A DNA stretch of 64,000 bases, taken from assembly GCA_022818135.1 (NCBI GenBank), contig JAFMSR010000026.1, positions 1,010,472 through 1,074,471 on the forward strand, given 5' to 3'. The notes beneath the pieces are model-generated. The model did no database searches. It was not told the DNA's origin and worked only from the letters and a program-made list of their open reading frames with translations. The stretch is from Saxidomus purpurata (taxonomy: Eukaryota; Mollusca; Bivalvia; Venerida; Veneridae). The translations under genes and the position numbers were made by a program. This document shows, piece by piece, positions 11,640-23,952 of the stretch (its first letter is position 1; every line of letters begins with the position of its first letter).

Positions 11640-12185
11640 GTTTCTCCTGAATTATAACTTTAAGACAAGGTTTTTAATCGCGTTGTGCAAGGCTCATTCC
11701 ACTTATTTCCTGTGGCATTTATGTTCGTGACTCAGTGCATTGCGGAGTCTTTTGTTGTTGAGTCTTCTTTCTTAAGTTCATCCAAATATTCGCATCGTTT
11801 TTCTAATTGCAAGAAGAGCTATATGTTCAAAATTGTTATCATGTTTGAGGATTTCTCCTCCACATGTATTGCACATGCAGTAGAATAAACATTCTGGGAA
11901 CAATTCCTGCATTTCGAGTTGCGATGCGTGTTTCAATGCATTGTAGGCAAGAAAGAACATTCTGTTTCTACCTTCGTTCGTTGTATGTCGACTTGCTTTT
12001 CTATGGAAATGTACGCATACCATGTTTCTCCGGATGTCGAGAACAAAATAGTTTGTACAGGTTTTCTCTCTTGAACAGAACAATGCAAAAACAAATATAA
12101 TAAAACTATTACTCTGAGCTTCTGTCACTTTCGAGTTCTGATGTCTTACGATGTTGCCTTGAAGTGAGTATTTGTGAACATTCAA
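11640..12185 (-). pseudogene. Coding-like relic of unknown family, frameshifted
   Basis: On the minus strand 135 codons are open from 12185 (TTG, no ATG at the edge) to a TGA at 11778-11780, ending in a Cys-rich stretch (PECLFYCMCNTCGGEI). Shifting one base near 11790 lets an open frame continue as EYLDELKKEDSTTKDSAMH up to a stop. The part at 11690-11772 resembles, at roughly two-thirds identity with small gaps, the exon-like block at 44870-45018. The length of open frame in AT-rich DNA and the cross-similarity favour a decayed exon. I do not recognise the protein and cannot define splice sites or a start. Confidence 0.35.
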
Positions 12186-15100
12186 TGATTAAAGTAGCTT
12201 CTAGTTACACATTTATGAAAAAACAGAGAAAGAATGGCAATATTTTGAATTATATTTTAATTCAAAGTCTATTGTATATACTTTAATCTGGAAATATGTG
12301 CTTCATTTACGTCCAATAAATAACTACCTTGAACATCATCAATGCTTCATAATAGCCAGAGATAATCACAACATTTCCTACTCATAATAACACATCATAT
12401 AAGAACATAATAGCCCGTCGAAGATTTCTGCTTACAGAGAGAGAGTTCACATATTTATCCGTCAGATCAGTGCATTATTTAACAATGTAAACACCTTCAG
12501 TTGAACATTATTTGCTGAGTTTCTACTTTTCCTTTCCGTTTGCGTAAGCAATGGTTTACTCTATAAAAGTAAAACTTACCTTAACATTATTTGTATTATG
12601 TAAGCTTAACGCACGCTGTTTCGCATTATATCATCTAAATTATTACGGGTGATAATTGGTGACTTAGGCCACATAGCTAGAATACCAACATATTCCGAGG
12701 GTTTCTGTTGGTGTTAAAACACGAAAACAAAACATTAGACAATCATAATCTAACATAAACAATCACACTAAGTAAAAATGACACGCCCTTACAGGTAAGA
12801 CGCTGGACAATACGCGGGACAACATCCATATATATAACATTATTAGCGTTTTAAGCCGGACACAGTAAACGCCGAGCGTCATGAAATACTTACGGACATG
12901 TCCTTTATTTATAATGGCCCTGTACTATGCTTAAAAGAAAGCAGGTTATATACCTGTTATCACACAATTTCCTTCCTGTAAACAACACCGGTTCATTAAT
13001 CAGTCCGCAATGTGGTAATTAATAGGATGGCGATTCTCACACTGTTTTATGATAAAAAAAATGTCCTATCATTTTGAAAATAAGAAAATTAATAGTAGAA
13101 AAATTTGCTAGTAGTAACAATTTGTGATTCTATCTGTCTATAAGAAACATCGTTTACAATATATGATTGTTTTTAAAAGCCTGATTCTATTCTTAATTTT
13201 ATATGAGGGGATAAAAACGATATCACGGCCTATAGAAGTTACAGTACATATGTAGCATTTATGTGCCTCTCCATTGTCCTTTTAACAAGCATACCTAGAC
13301 ATAACTTTGGTATCAGTTAGTGTCCCTGCATGACACTTATCGTAAACAAACAAAAACACATCCAGATTAACAAAACATAGGCTTAGAATATTTAACACAT
13401 TAACGACTAAAACTATTTAGAATGTGATTAAGTTATCGTTAGGAATATGAGTCTTAAAAATGGCTGGCGAAGTTGTACAATAATTACATATTATGCTGAT
13501 TTTTGTTTAAATTCAGATTCAGTTATTCAACATTTTAAGAAAGATTTTGTTTAATATCTGCTCTAGACATATGTTTCACCTGTGTAATTTCAATGATTTA
13601 AGCGTTGACTTGCATTTGCCCCTATAGCATGAAAAATAAAATGTCAGCAACAAATATATCCTGTATGATTCCAAAAAATACTAGATTAAAATTGAGTAAG
13701 TAAATTTGCAAACATTAAAAAAACATGTATCTTTATTTTCATCTCTATTCAACGGGACATAAATAAAAGCATTTCTACTAGAATTTCGATACCCTACCGG
13801 CTCGATTTATATAACCTATAAAACGCCTAAAGAGCGTTTAAATAAAAACTGTTTGTATGCCCGAAAATTTAGAAAACATTGTGAATTTTAGCTTCTTTGG
13901 AAGAAATGTAACTGAAATACATGTATTACGAAAACGAGTCAATTTAATTGTGGCATTTTCGATTCCGATAAACAATATTTAATTCTTTGCAACTGTATCA
14001 AAAATAAGCACGAAGGGCATAATACTCAGTTTATTATCAGACAACTAGGAAGCCGTCGGACTTATTGTATCAATTCTTAACAAACCAATCAATTAGGTTT
14101 TTTTATTATGGTATTATCCGTATCAGTGAGCCTGCAAATATAAACAAATACGGTAATATCAGAGTGTACATAAACCTTACAGACAGTTTCGTTGTAAAAT
14201 ATTCTATTTTTACATTGTATCTATGACACGTGGTAAACTAATCCTAACGATATGTTTAAAATGCAAAATAACCCCGTCTTCTCTCAAATCATTGGTGCAA
14301 TCTTAACCTTTTGTGCAAAAAAGGGTCAGAGAAGCCGGGCGTAGCGACGTGTTTACTAAACCTTCCCGCACATGCATTCATTTTGTTTGGACTGTGCCTG
14401 GAGAAGATGGATTTGTTATTTTCAAGGTTGGTGCAATTATGGTTTAATTAAGTTTAATATCAAATCTCTTATCCCTATTTTGTATGGATCATTTATTATT
14501 ATATGTATAATTATGACATATGAAATGCTACCCTTGATGTGTTATGTGTTTAAGAGCAAAACATTTCTTCATAACTGGTGCAATTTGGGGTCATAAAGGG
14601 TTAAGGTAGCGTGGCGGCGTGTCTGCTTTGTATTACTACATATTATACCGGACCACATCTTTGGATGAGTTTCGTTTTTCTTTCGATTTTAGAAAATTGA
14701 GGACTTTAATCAATGAGGATTTATTCATTTTAAGGTTTGTGATTTAACGTTTGATTTAATACGTATTGTTTTATAAATGTCCATGCATTTTGCTATGACA
14801 TGTCTACAAATACTGTTTTCCATTGAAAGTTTAAATATGCATACACTTTATGGTATAATAAATGAATTTGTTCAGTTTAAATTGAAAACAAGATACTGTT
14901 TCTTTAATGTTCTTATAATTTTGTATTCGAAGTGTATTAATTTTTTTCTTCAAACGGCATTTGTAGGGAAATATACTATTTTATGTATAGTTACTGAATG
15001 TGATGTAACGCTCAGGAAACAGTATACTAATTAAAAATACAGACTATTTTATAAAGATGGTGCAAATTGTGGGATAACCTTGTAGCGTGTATCAGAGACT

Positions 15101-18100
15101 TATAAAGGATTTTCAATCCTTGTTTTGTATTAATTATTTGTAAACACTGTTAGATATTGCTCGACGAGTTGCGCAAGTCGTCGCTCACTAATTTCTTCTC
15201 TCTGAAAAAGTCAAGACTTTCATTACATTGAATATAATGCATACATTACACACATCACAAGGCTATAATTGTTATTGCAAATTGTTATTGGAACATGTTG
15301 GAGCAAGCAGATCCGTTGTCTAAAATTTACAATTGAATCGTATGTCAGCAATATGGCTCCCTAACTTTTGACGATTTGTATTGAAAGCAATATACGGTAC
15401 AATTAAACAAGATTTAGTGTTTGTTTTTCTTTCTAAACTTTACTTATTTGAGTACAATTGATCGAACCAATATATCATCGAATCAAAACTAGTAACACTT
15501 TATTGCAATCATTTGTTTCGTGGATTTGTTAAGTCTGATCTTCATTTAAACGAAAAATATCTATAAGGTTTTGAAAACATTGTATCCTACGTATCACTAT
15601 GTTAAACGTTCCTGTCAATCCTAAATACTGCTAGGGCGATCTATATCTCCAAGGTCAGACAAAAAGTCGAGTAAGCGTGGCGGTGCATTTGTTTTAAATA
15701 ACTACACCCCGCTTTTAACATTCATCAATAGCCGAATACTGTATATGTGTTCATCGTTTTAGAAAAACTTTTGAGATTTTATATTCCCGAATGTGTATCA
15801 ACTGATTCGGATTATAATCCCAACTATAAAAAAGAGTAGGTTTAAGGACCGTAATAACGTACAAAACCAATTTCAATGAAATAACTTAATTACTTCAAAA
15901 TGAGTTTTATAGATACAAGTTTTCAGACACCTAGGATATGTGAAATATTATTTTAAAAATGAAAAACTATTCTGAACATTAATAGCATAACAATTTAATA
16001 CACTTTTATAATCACTATCTCTTAATTTGATATAGACATACCAAATGTTATGTAATGATAAGAAGTCACAACATTATCATGATGTCTTGCCTGTTTATTT
16101 TCTATGGAAAAGAGTCATCCCCCGTCCCCCTCTATGTGTGTCTTTCTGAAGTTGATTCCCTATGGAGTGAGTTTCGGGAGCGATTTATATAAGAAGAAGA
16201 ATTAAATGAGTGAAAACTGAAAAACGGAAAGACAAGTATTCAAAGACACTGACAAAGTATTTTGATTGTGTCTTAGTATCTATGAAGAATTTTAGTTTTG
16301 GTTATATAACCCGACCTTTTTCATGAAAATTTAAACATCCATGTCTGAACAACAAGAACACCATTTATAGTGTTATTGAACACATGCTGAAGTTGTCAAT
16401 TTACAGAAAGTAGACGCGATAATTTCAAAGCGTAAGTTTCCTCTTCTAGTGGATTATTCACCCAATATTTTCTAGAAACAATACGCCAATATGGATAAAC
16501 AAAACAACTTTGAAGGGATAAGTGAGTTTTACTGCCTAAACTGGCATTTAAGTGTGAGCAGATACGCTTATGATTCACGTTTTCATTTAATATTTCTTCA
16601 TTTCTAGTATTAATATGAAACAACAGGTCTCTTCTTCTCAAAATGTCGCAAATCTCAAAGAAAAATACTTTAAAAGGAAATGAAGAAATATAGCAATTGA
16701 TATCCCCGGGAATTTTAGACTGTTTTGTATAAGTTAATTACAACACTGATAAGTAAACAATGTTTTATTTGTTATGGTATATAAATAATGTAGAGTGATC
16801 AGCCATGCTGGTTCCCCCTGTTTTAGAGGAAAATGGAAACATATTAACTTGAACGGTAATGAACTTGACCGAGGTATATCATGTGGAAATAGTTCATAGT
16901 TTGACAAATGGTTACTGAAAAGATTCGCTGCATTTACCACGGGGCCAGGACAAATAAGTAGTTCCTCTTTCATGTGGTTTGGTGTAGAGTAAATACATTT
17001 AAGGTAAACGATTGTGGTAAAGGGTTACCAAGGAAGCTTATCTCTGTGAAAGATTTTTAACTTTAGTTTTTCTACAATGAAAATGTTGTGTGTTTGACAT
17101 TATCTCTGTAAATAAAAAGAGAAGTTGCAAGTATAAGATACATACGTTTTCAACCAGTAATGAAGTTGAAACTTTAAGATGCATATCTTCTTACAGAGTT
17201 AACCCACGTTGAAAGGAAAGGCAAATAAAATTTAAACAGTAAGCTTTCGTGGATGGGAAGATAGATATAAACCATTCAGCATTGTACATGTTTGTAGAAT
17301 AACTATGTACACGCTCTTCTATCCCTTTAAACAGAAAATATGCTGATATTTTTTCTTAGGTTAACACATTTTGTGAAGGATTTTGGTACTCGTTACTTCT
17401 TATGGGCAGCCCGTGTCAAATAATTCAATAGTCGAGATGTAATGCTATTTGGAATTTGTATTAAATTGTACTGTTATAGTGCATGGTGTCCTTCCAGTTT
17501 TGTATCTGCGAGAAGAATCAGTAAAATATTGTTTGAAATAACGGGAGTTCCAGCCTTACTTAATCTACAAAAAACTGATCTAGTGATGAAACATGGGATC
17601 AAAATGTCGAGCTCAAGTTAATAAGTAGTGTGCTAGACAGGCTAGCCGTTTTACATTGACTTCTGTAGACCCAAAGTGTACATGCACGCTTGAATTGAAC
17701 TACACATTGTTACATACAGTTTTTAGGAACACAACAAGCAGTAGCATTAGTTGTTTTACATTATAACACTACAGGCTTTCATTTTGTGTGTTGTTAAATC
17801 ATAACAATATTAACACATCTAAGGTGGTATTGATAAACATTATGCGGTTGTTATAAGAGCTTGAAACAATCATATATGTTGCATTCAACAATAATTCAGC
17901 AGCTATGCTGAAATAACTGTAGTTCAAATTTGAGACAAAAAGAAATAAGACCTATTACCTCCTACTTTTTTCTATCAGAAACAACTTTAATCTATCGTTT
18001 ATTTGACTGTTGTTTTATTTAAAGATATAAAGCTTAAGTTATACAAGTATATGCCTCAAATGAATATCTGCAACATAAATTATTAACTAATTTGATAGTC

Positions 18101-18179
18101 ACTAAGACTCGAAAAAATGCTTGAATACAATTTAAATGTTTAAATAAGTCACTCTTAAAGCACAGTAACCATTTTAATA
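12186..18179. other. Long gene-free AT-rich stretch
   Basis: No open frame with recognisable homology and no TIR or LTR pairs seen. Short open frames occur at about 14.4, 14.8, 16.4-16.6 and 16.7-17.0 kb. They lack any motif I recognise and are treated as chance. Confidence 0.5.
14285..15720 (+). repeat. Loosely repeated motif (GGTGCAA ... GGGTCAGA ... GCGTGGCG)
   Basis: Near 14290-14380, 14565-14625, 15058-15090 and 15650-15700 (and again near 28380-28460) short segments share GGTGCAA, AGGGTCAG or AGGGTTAAGG, and a GTAGCG/GCGTGGCG motif with variable spacing. The copies are strongly diverged. This may be one old repeat family or composition bias. Confidence 0.25.
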
Positions 18180-18475
18180 GCGTTTCAGTTATAACCTGCA
18201 AGTGTTTATGTAAACAACATTTGTGTACCTGATGACTTCATGATAATGGCTGTTTACGTTGATGTTTGGATTCAATTGCGCGACAAAAAGTACTTTGTGA
18301 ACTATTATATTTTGTTCTTAAACTCGATGATGTTAACATGTAGTTGTTTAGGCAACTACAACGTTGTTTTTTCTGTAGAAATATATAAAATATTAAATTG
18401 GTACTCCGGTCTTGTGAATTATATTTGCTAAACGGTCTCACATAATAGTTATGAAAGAAAAAAAAAAAAAACGGC
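18180..18475 (+). repeat. Diverged paralogous segment (partner at 21590-21840), ending in an A-run
   Basis: Shares ACCTGATGACTTCAT, GAACTATTATATTTTG-like and TCGATGATGTTAA-like strings with 21610-21740. This copy ends in a run of about 13 A at 18459-18471, which could be a retroposon tail. The partner copy has no such tail. Confidence 0.4.
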
Positions 18476-19065
18476 CGGTTATACTAATGTTTTCGATCGT
18501 TGACATAGACGGTTTTAGCAGAATGTTTGTATTAATATCGTAATAATTATGACATAGTCTTAATAACGTATGCTTAAGCAGTAGTTTGGTGACTGAATAT
18601 TAAAAATAATTCAGCCCGCTATTGCTATATCTTTACACAGTACTGAATGAAAAGTAAAGATACGTCAAACAACCATATTGTAAAATAGTTCGTTTTAGAA
18701 ATCTTAAGAGTGTTGAAACGTATACTTGCTATCTGCTACTGAAGCAAAGTTTCAATCATTTGTGTTGAAGTACTACATTAGCTGCAGCTGTAACAACAAC
18801 TCTATTGATATGTGTCATTTAAGGCGATATTGTATTTTAAAAAAACGGAACGTCTAATTATTTTGCGACACTCGAATGAAATTGTAAAAGATACTTGCAC
18901 ATGTTTTCTCACCCTTTTTATATTGATGTTGTCTTTAACCCCGGTTTGTCGCCTGTAATTGAAGCAACCCAATCCTGACTCTAATATTATAACATATATC
19001 CATTGTATATTTTAAAATGTTGCCTTAAACGGTCAAATGCAAAAACAACTGCTAACATCTATAGA

Positions 19066-19502
19066 CATGATCTGACATATGTTAAAGATAAATCACTGGT
19101 AATTCCTTTTAAACTATATCCGTTGTAAACTGTATCCATTGACAATGTATATTTGTACTCAATCCTTGCGAAAAATAAAACTGTACGAATTATATGGTGT
19201 ACACGACTGCACTAGCAGCCTTGCGAAACCACATAAACCTTATATATAGTTAACAGTAATGCACTAAAGCACTGACTTATTTGAAATTCACATGATCTGA
19301 CATATGTTAAAGATAAATCGCTGGTAATTCGGTGTAAACTATATCCGTTGAACATTTATTTTTGTACTCAATTCTTGCGAAAAATAAAACTGTAAGAATT
19401 ATATAGTGTCACGACTGTACTAGGTAGTTTGAAGTCCTTGTGAAACCACATATAAACATTGTATATAGTTAACAGTAATGCACTGACTTATTTAAAATTC
19501 TG
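19066..19502 (+). repeat. Tandem duplication, two units of about 225 and 212 bp
   Basis: Unit 1 starts at 19066 and unit 2 at 19291, both with CATGATCTGACATATGTTAA. The units share GCGAAAAATAAAACTGTA, GTGAAACCACAT-like and TATATAGTTAACAGTAATGC strings, with several small indels between them. Confidence 0.85.
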
Positions 19503-20690
19503 CAAAACCTTCGAAAACAACCTTATCAACTTTCCTTGTCTTTCAATAAAACAATATATATTTTGTTTATGCATTTAATGCAAGCTGTCTTGAATTAAGC
19601 TACACATGGGTTGCTTTAATGACCAGGACAGCAAAGCTAGTTAAGCATATTGTTCCAGTATAACAGTGCATGTAGCACAGCAATACCCATTTTCAGTTTA
19701 ATATGAGGCACATACCTTATTTATGCATGTAATGCATTTGTAAAGTATCAGTCTCTTGCTTTATGTGTGGGTATTATAAAAAAACATGCTAATATGAAAA
19801 TTTTACACGGGTTGCACATTTGTCTCCAGGTGTTAGACAATTAAGAACAACATAGACATGCATGAACAAATCAAAATGTACATATATTCCACTTCGATAT
19901 CAGGTGTGTGATGTAGGCTGTTTCTAAACGCTCTTTCAAATATAAAGCTACACTATTTATATTCTCTTCTGTTACTAAACATTTTTCTAGCTTATTATAT
20001 TTACAGCTTTAATGTGCATAGTTTAAACAGCTAAGTAAGATTTTGTACATTTATATTTGGTGGGAAGTTGATCATGTATAAAATGACACTTAGCCTTAAA
20101 AACTATGCAAAAATCTGTAAATGTAAAGTTTTATCAACAATGGGAAAAGGTGAGACAAAAAAAGAAATATCCTAACTAATATTGTTATACCCGTATCTGG
20201 ACTGGATGTATGATAAGTTGTGATTGGGCTACACCCACGCTTCCATAATACCCCCCCCGCCCTCGGATCTGTACACTGGAACAGTTTTGTCCCAGGAACA
20301 GTTATTTCCAAATTAAAGCAAGCATTGTTTAATATTACTTGACAGGAATACGTCCAAGATCAGCACCTGCAATTGTATAGCTATAACACACCGCCTTTTT
20401 ATGTTTAAACCTACTGTTATGCATCATTAGTTTGTGTTTGATATATCTCAAACTTGGACATGATTTTCAATACTAACGTTATACTTAATAGTAAAGTATG
20501 TTTGTGTCAAACATTATTAAATTGTGCTATGGTCAGACGGGTTAAACAACAAGATTTATAAAAGTTATCATTAGTCAACGACATGAACATTAATTTTTCT
20601 TATTAGAACACTTGTTGTCAAGTATAACATATACAATGTTATAGATGTTAACTCCATGTGCTCAACAATTGTGCCATGTAATTTCGGATA

Positions 20691-20745
20691 GACAGATAGT
20701 CAGACGGTGCGATTTTGATATGCCCAACTTTGGGGGCATAAAAAC
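20691..20745 (-). repeat. Left-end fragment of a pearl-like element
   Basis: On the minus strand it begins with a T-run, then an ATGCCC...GGGCAT hairpin with AAAATCGCACCGTCTG after it, matching the left end of the copies at 552 and 26615. The core and right end are missing. The hairpin loop sequence differs but the stem is perfect. Confidence 0.75.
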
Positions 20746-21400
20746 AATGTGATATATGTACACATTCGCTTTTTTATCATGCAAAATAGATTAAGGACTG
20801 TTTAAAATCTATCAATTTGTGACCCTTCAAAATATGCTATCACAATTCAATGGTTGTTACTGCTATGGTGTAATAAGGCTGATTATCGAAACATTGAACA
20901 ATACCCACAAACAAGTTATGGAAAAAATATGTCTATATGATGAAATTGCGCTCATGAAAAGAAACAGTGAACATCATGTGGTAAATCAGGTTGGTTTAAG
21001 AACATTTAATTTTTATTGTCCTGTCCTACTTGGGTGTCATTTTTACCGTCTCTTCTGTTTTTTTTAGACAGATGTCATTGTTTTATGATTTTCAATGTGC
21101 ATTTTTTTGTTAAAGCACGGTTATTTGGTATTTAAATGAATACAACCAACTGTTTAAAGGGAGAATATACCTTGCAAATTATGTTACAAACCGGTACTTC
21201 ACTGAATTATTTATACACCTTGAAACGCAAGCGGTCTTGCTATATTTATGTCATTTCATTTAACTTGTATTGTACATGTTTTAGCATACTTGTATCAAAA
21301 CCTACAGTTTTTGCTGGTATTTATAAATACAATATGCATACACATATAGTAAAAATATTGAAATAGGAACAAATTGGACTATCCAGCTTATTATAATAAA

Positions 21401-21401
<1 letters not shown>

Positions 21402-21460
<59 letters not shown>

Positions 21461-21482
21461 TGTTATCATTATTATTATTATT
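21402..21482 (+). repeat. (ATT)n microsatellite
   Basis: About 18 uninterrupted ATT units (21402-21456), followed by interrupted ATT/GTT units to about 21482. Confidence 0.95.
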
Positions 21483-21589
21483 GTTATCATATTTATTTTT
21501 ATTACTATAATTATTACATACGAATGTAAATCTCCGTATTAAAGAATATAATAAATTTATAAAATAAAATATAAATCGACAACATGACA

Positions 21590-21840
21590 GTTACCGTATG
21601 GCAAATAGTGTGCACCTGATGACTTCATCGTAAGGGTGTGTTAAAGCTAATGTAGTAAAAGGATGTCTTTTTGAATTTAACTATCCGTGTGCAATTGTAC
21701 TGTATGAACTGTTATATTTTGGAAATAAAATCGTTGATGTTAAACCAAAATAATTTATTTTCTGAAAGAAACCATAAAAGTTGTACCCATGTCCCGCCTT
21801 TTTTGTCGTCGTGTTATAGACAGGGTCAAAATAATAAATA
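21590..21840 (+). repeat. Diverged paralogue of 18180-18475
   Basis: Carries CACCTGATGACTTCATCG, GAACTGTTATATTTTGG and TCGTTGATGTTAAAC in the same order as the segment at 18.2 kb. Confidence 0.35.
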
Positions 21841-22757
21841 CATTCTGAATATAATCAAAGATGATTAGCGAAATAAATGTTTCAATCTCCAGCTGACAAA
21901 ATCATAGAAGTGTGCCGAGATAAACGTATTTATTTACTCTTATAGCTTGAAATCATCATGTCTCTAAATATTATGTGAATTCCTTTTATAGTGTACGGTA
22001 GAACAATAAAACGTAAAATGGTTACGATATGTATCAATTTTTGGAATACAGCTTAACCCTGTTCTGTTCATTGTTCTGTCGATGTGGACCTGACAACAGC
22101 ATTTTTAGATTTGCACCAACGTATACATGTAACATAGAATATTATTTCTAACACTATACATTTGTGTGCATCTTGCTTGAACATCATCAATTGCAAGTAT
22201 TATCAAAACAGACGTAGGATACCGTTCCCATGCTTTATCCCAATAGTCACATAAAGTGTATTTGCTTTAATGTGTATTTAAAACAGAAACTACGGTTTAC
22301 AGTCTTCACGCAACGAGATTGCTGTTTTCATGTGAATACAAAATTATGAGCTTCTGTCGAAGCGTTCTTATGATTGCAGATTGAACAAGACTCACCGGTC
22401 CATTACAATTATCCCTGGGTCTCAATGTTGCAATCGTTTAGCTACAAGGATTAGATGTCCGTGGGTTGGTTTCAAAAACAAAGTTATACTGGTGTTAGGT
22501 ATTTAGATAATAATTACATTTTTGATGTTTTTGTTTTAGATACTATAAATGTGTTACAGAAGGAGTATATGCTAAATCACGGGCGGGCCCTTCCATTTCC
22601 AATTGTTTTTAATAGTGTTCGTTTTTCAAGGAGGGCACAACTGCTAAACGTTTGTAGACAGGTCCATTTCTTACTTTTTTAATACTATACGTGTATTGTT
22701 GCGGACACAATTACCAAAACATGTGTATCCCGGCCTTACTTCTATTTTTCTCTTTAA

Positions 22758-23095
22758 AGGTCCTCTTCTAAGCGAAAATCAAGTGAGAGGTATTTCAATG
22801 GCAAGTACATAACCTTATGCAAGACACTAAATAATGAAGACTGGCATTTTAAAATTTACAGAAAGTGTTTGGATCACGAAGAAAAGTATGTGTTATATGT
22901 TGAAATCTCAGTGAATCGACAGAATGACCACCCAGGTCTTGTTAACTTTCTTCACAATGCATAGAAAAATTAGTGTACATGTACTGTGATTTATTTAGAA
23001 TTTCTACATACCAACTTTCATTTCTTATTAAAAATAACTTATTTCTGTGCTTTTTAAAGTATATTTGAATTTTCGCTTTCCTTAGTATTGGACCT
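22758..23095. mobile_element. TTAA-flanked MITE (338 bp) inside the satellite
   Basis: The termini AGGTCC...GGACCT are flanked on both sides by TTAA (22754-22757 and 23096-23099). The inverted repeat continues imperfectly inward (TCTAAGCGAAAAT on the left; TTTTCGCTTTCCTTAG on the right). Removing the element and one TTAA restores a normal satellite monomer (CTATTTTTCTCTTTAAATGAACGTG). No coding capacity. A TTAA target suggests a piggyBac-type or other TTAA-targeting transposase acting in trans. Confidence 0.8.
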
Positions 23096-23126
23096 TTAAA
23101 TGAACGTGTTTTACGGCTGGCATATC

Positions 23127-23952
23127 TTCAAAAACATTTCTGGCCCGCTCAAATTCCTATTACTTTTAATATTGTGCATGCTTTTTGGTGACGTTTATAA
23201 CTTCTGAAGCATTTATAACACGGCCCTTAAAATATCGCGTTTTAAAATGTAGGTGCAACTTCAAACACATTTTTTACTCGGTCTATTTCCTTTTGCTCTT
23301 AATAATGTCCGTGTTTAACGGAGAGCACCACTACTAAACCAATTGTGGCTTGGTCCATTTCCTATGGCATTTTATGATGTACGTCTGTAACGGATAGCAC
23401 ATTTTTAAAAACACGTGTAGCACGGTCCATTTCCCATTCCTTCTAATAATGCTCGTGTTGTACGAATGGCATAACAGCTAACACAGTTATGAATCGGTAC
23501 ATTTTCTATCCATTCTAATAAAGTTCATGTTTTAATGAGAGCACAACTTCAAAAACATTTCTGGCCCGCTCAAATTCCTATTACTTTTAATAGTGTGCAT
23601 GCTTTTTGGTGACGTTTATAACTTCTGAAGCATTTATAACACGGCCCTTAAAATATCGCGTTTTAAAATGTACACATTTTTTACTCGGTCTATTTCCTTT
23701 TGCTCTTAATAATGTCCGTGTTTAACGGAGAGCACCACTACTAAACCAATTGTGGTTTGGTCCATTTCCTATGGCATTTTATGATGTACGTCTGTAACGG
23801 ATAGCACATTTTTAAAAACACGTGTAGCACGGTCCATTTCCCATTCCTTCTAATAATGCTCGTGTTGTACGAATGGCATAACAGCTAACACAGTTATGAA
23901 TCGGTACATTTTCTATCCATTCTAATAAAGTTCATGTTTTAATGAGAGCACA
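23127..23952 (+). repeat. Higher-order duplication within the satellite, unit about 421 bp
   Basis: The string CATTTCTGGCCCGCTC occurs at about 23135 and 23556, and about six monomers between them are repeated almost identically. Copy 2 lacks about 16 bp (GGTGCAACTTCAAAC region). The near-identity contrasts with the strong divergence of the rest of the array, so this duplication is recent. Confidence 0.88.

Noticed and set aside
21302..21490. Ile-rich minus-strand frame
   Set aside because: Translation of the ATT microsatellite.
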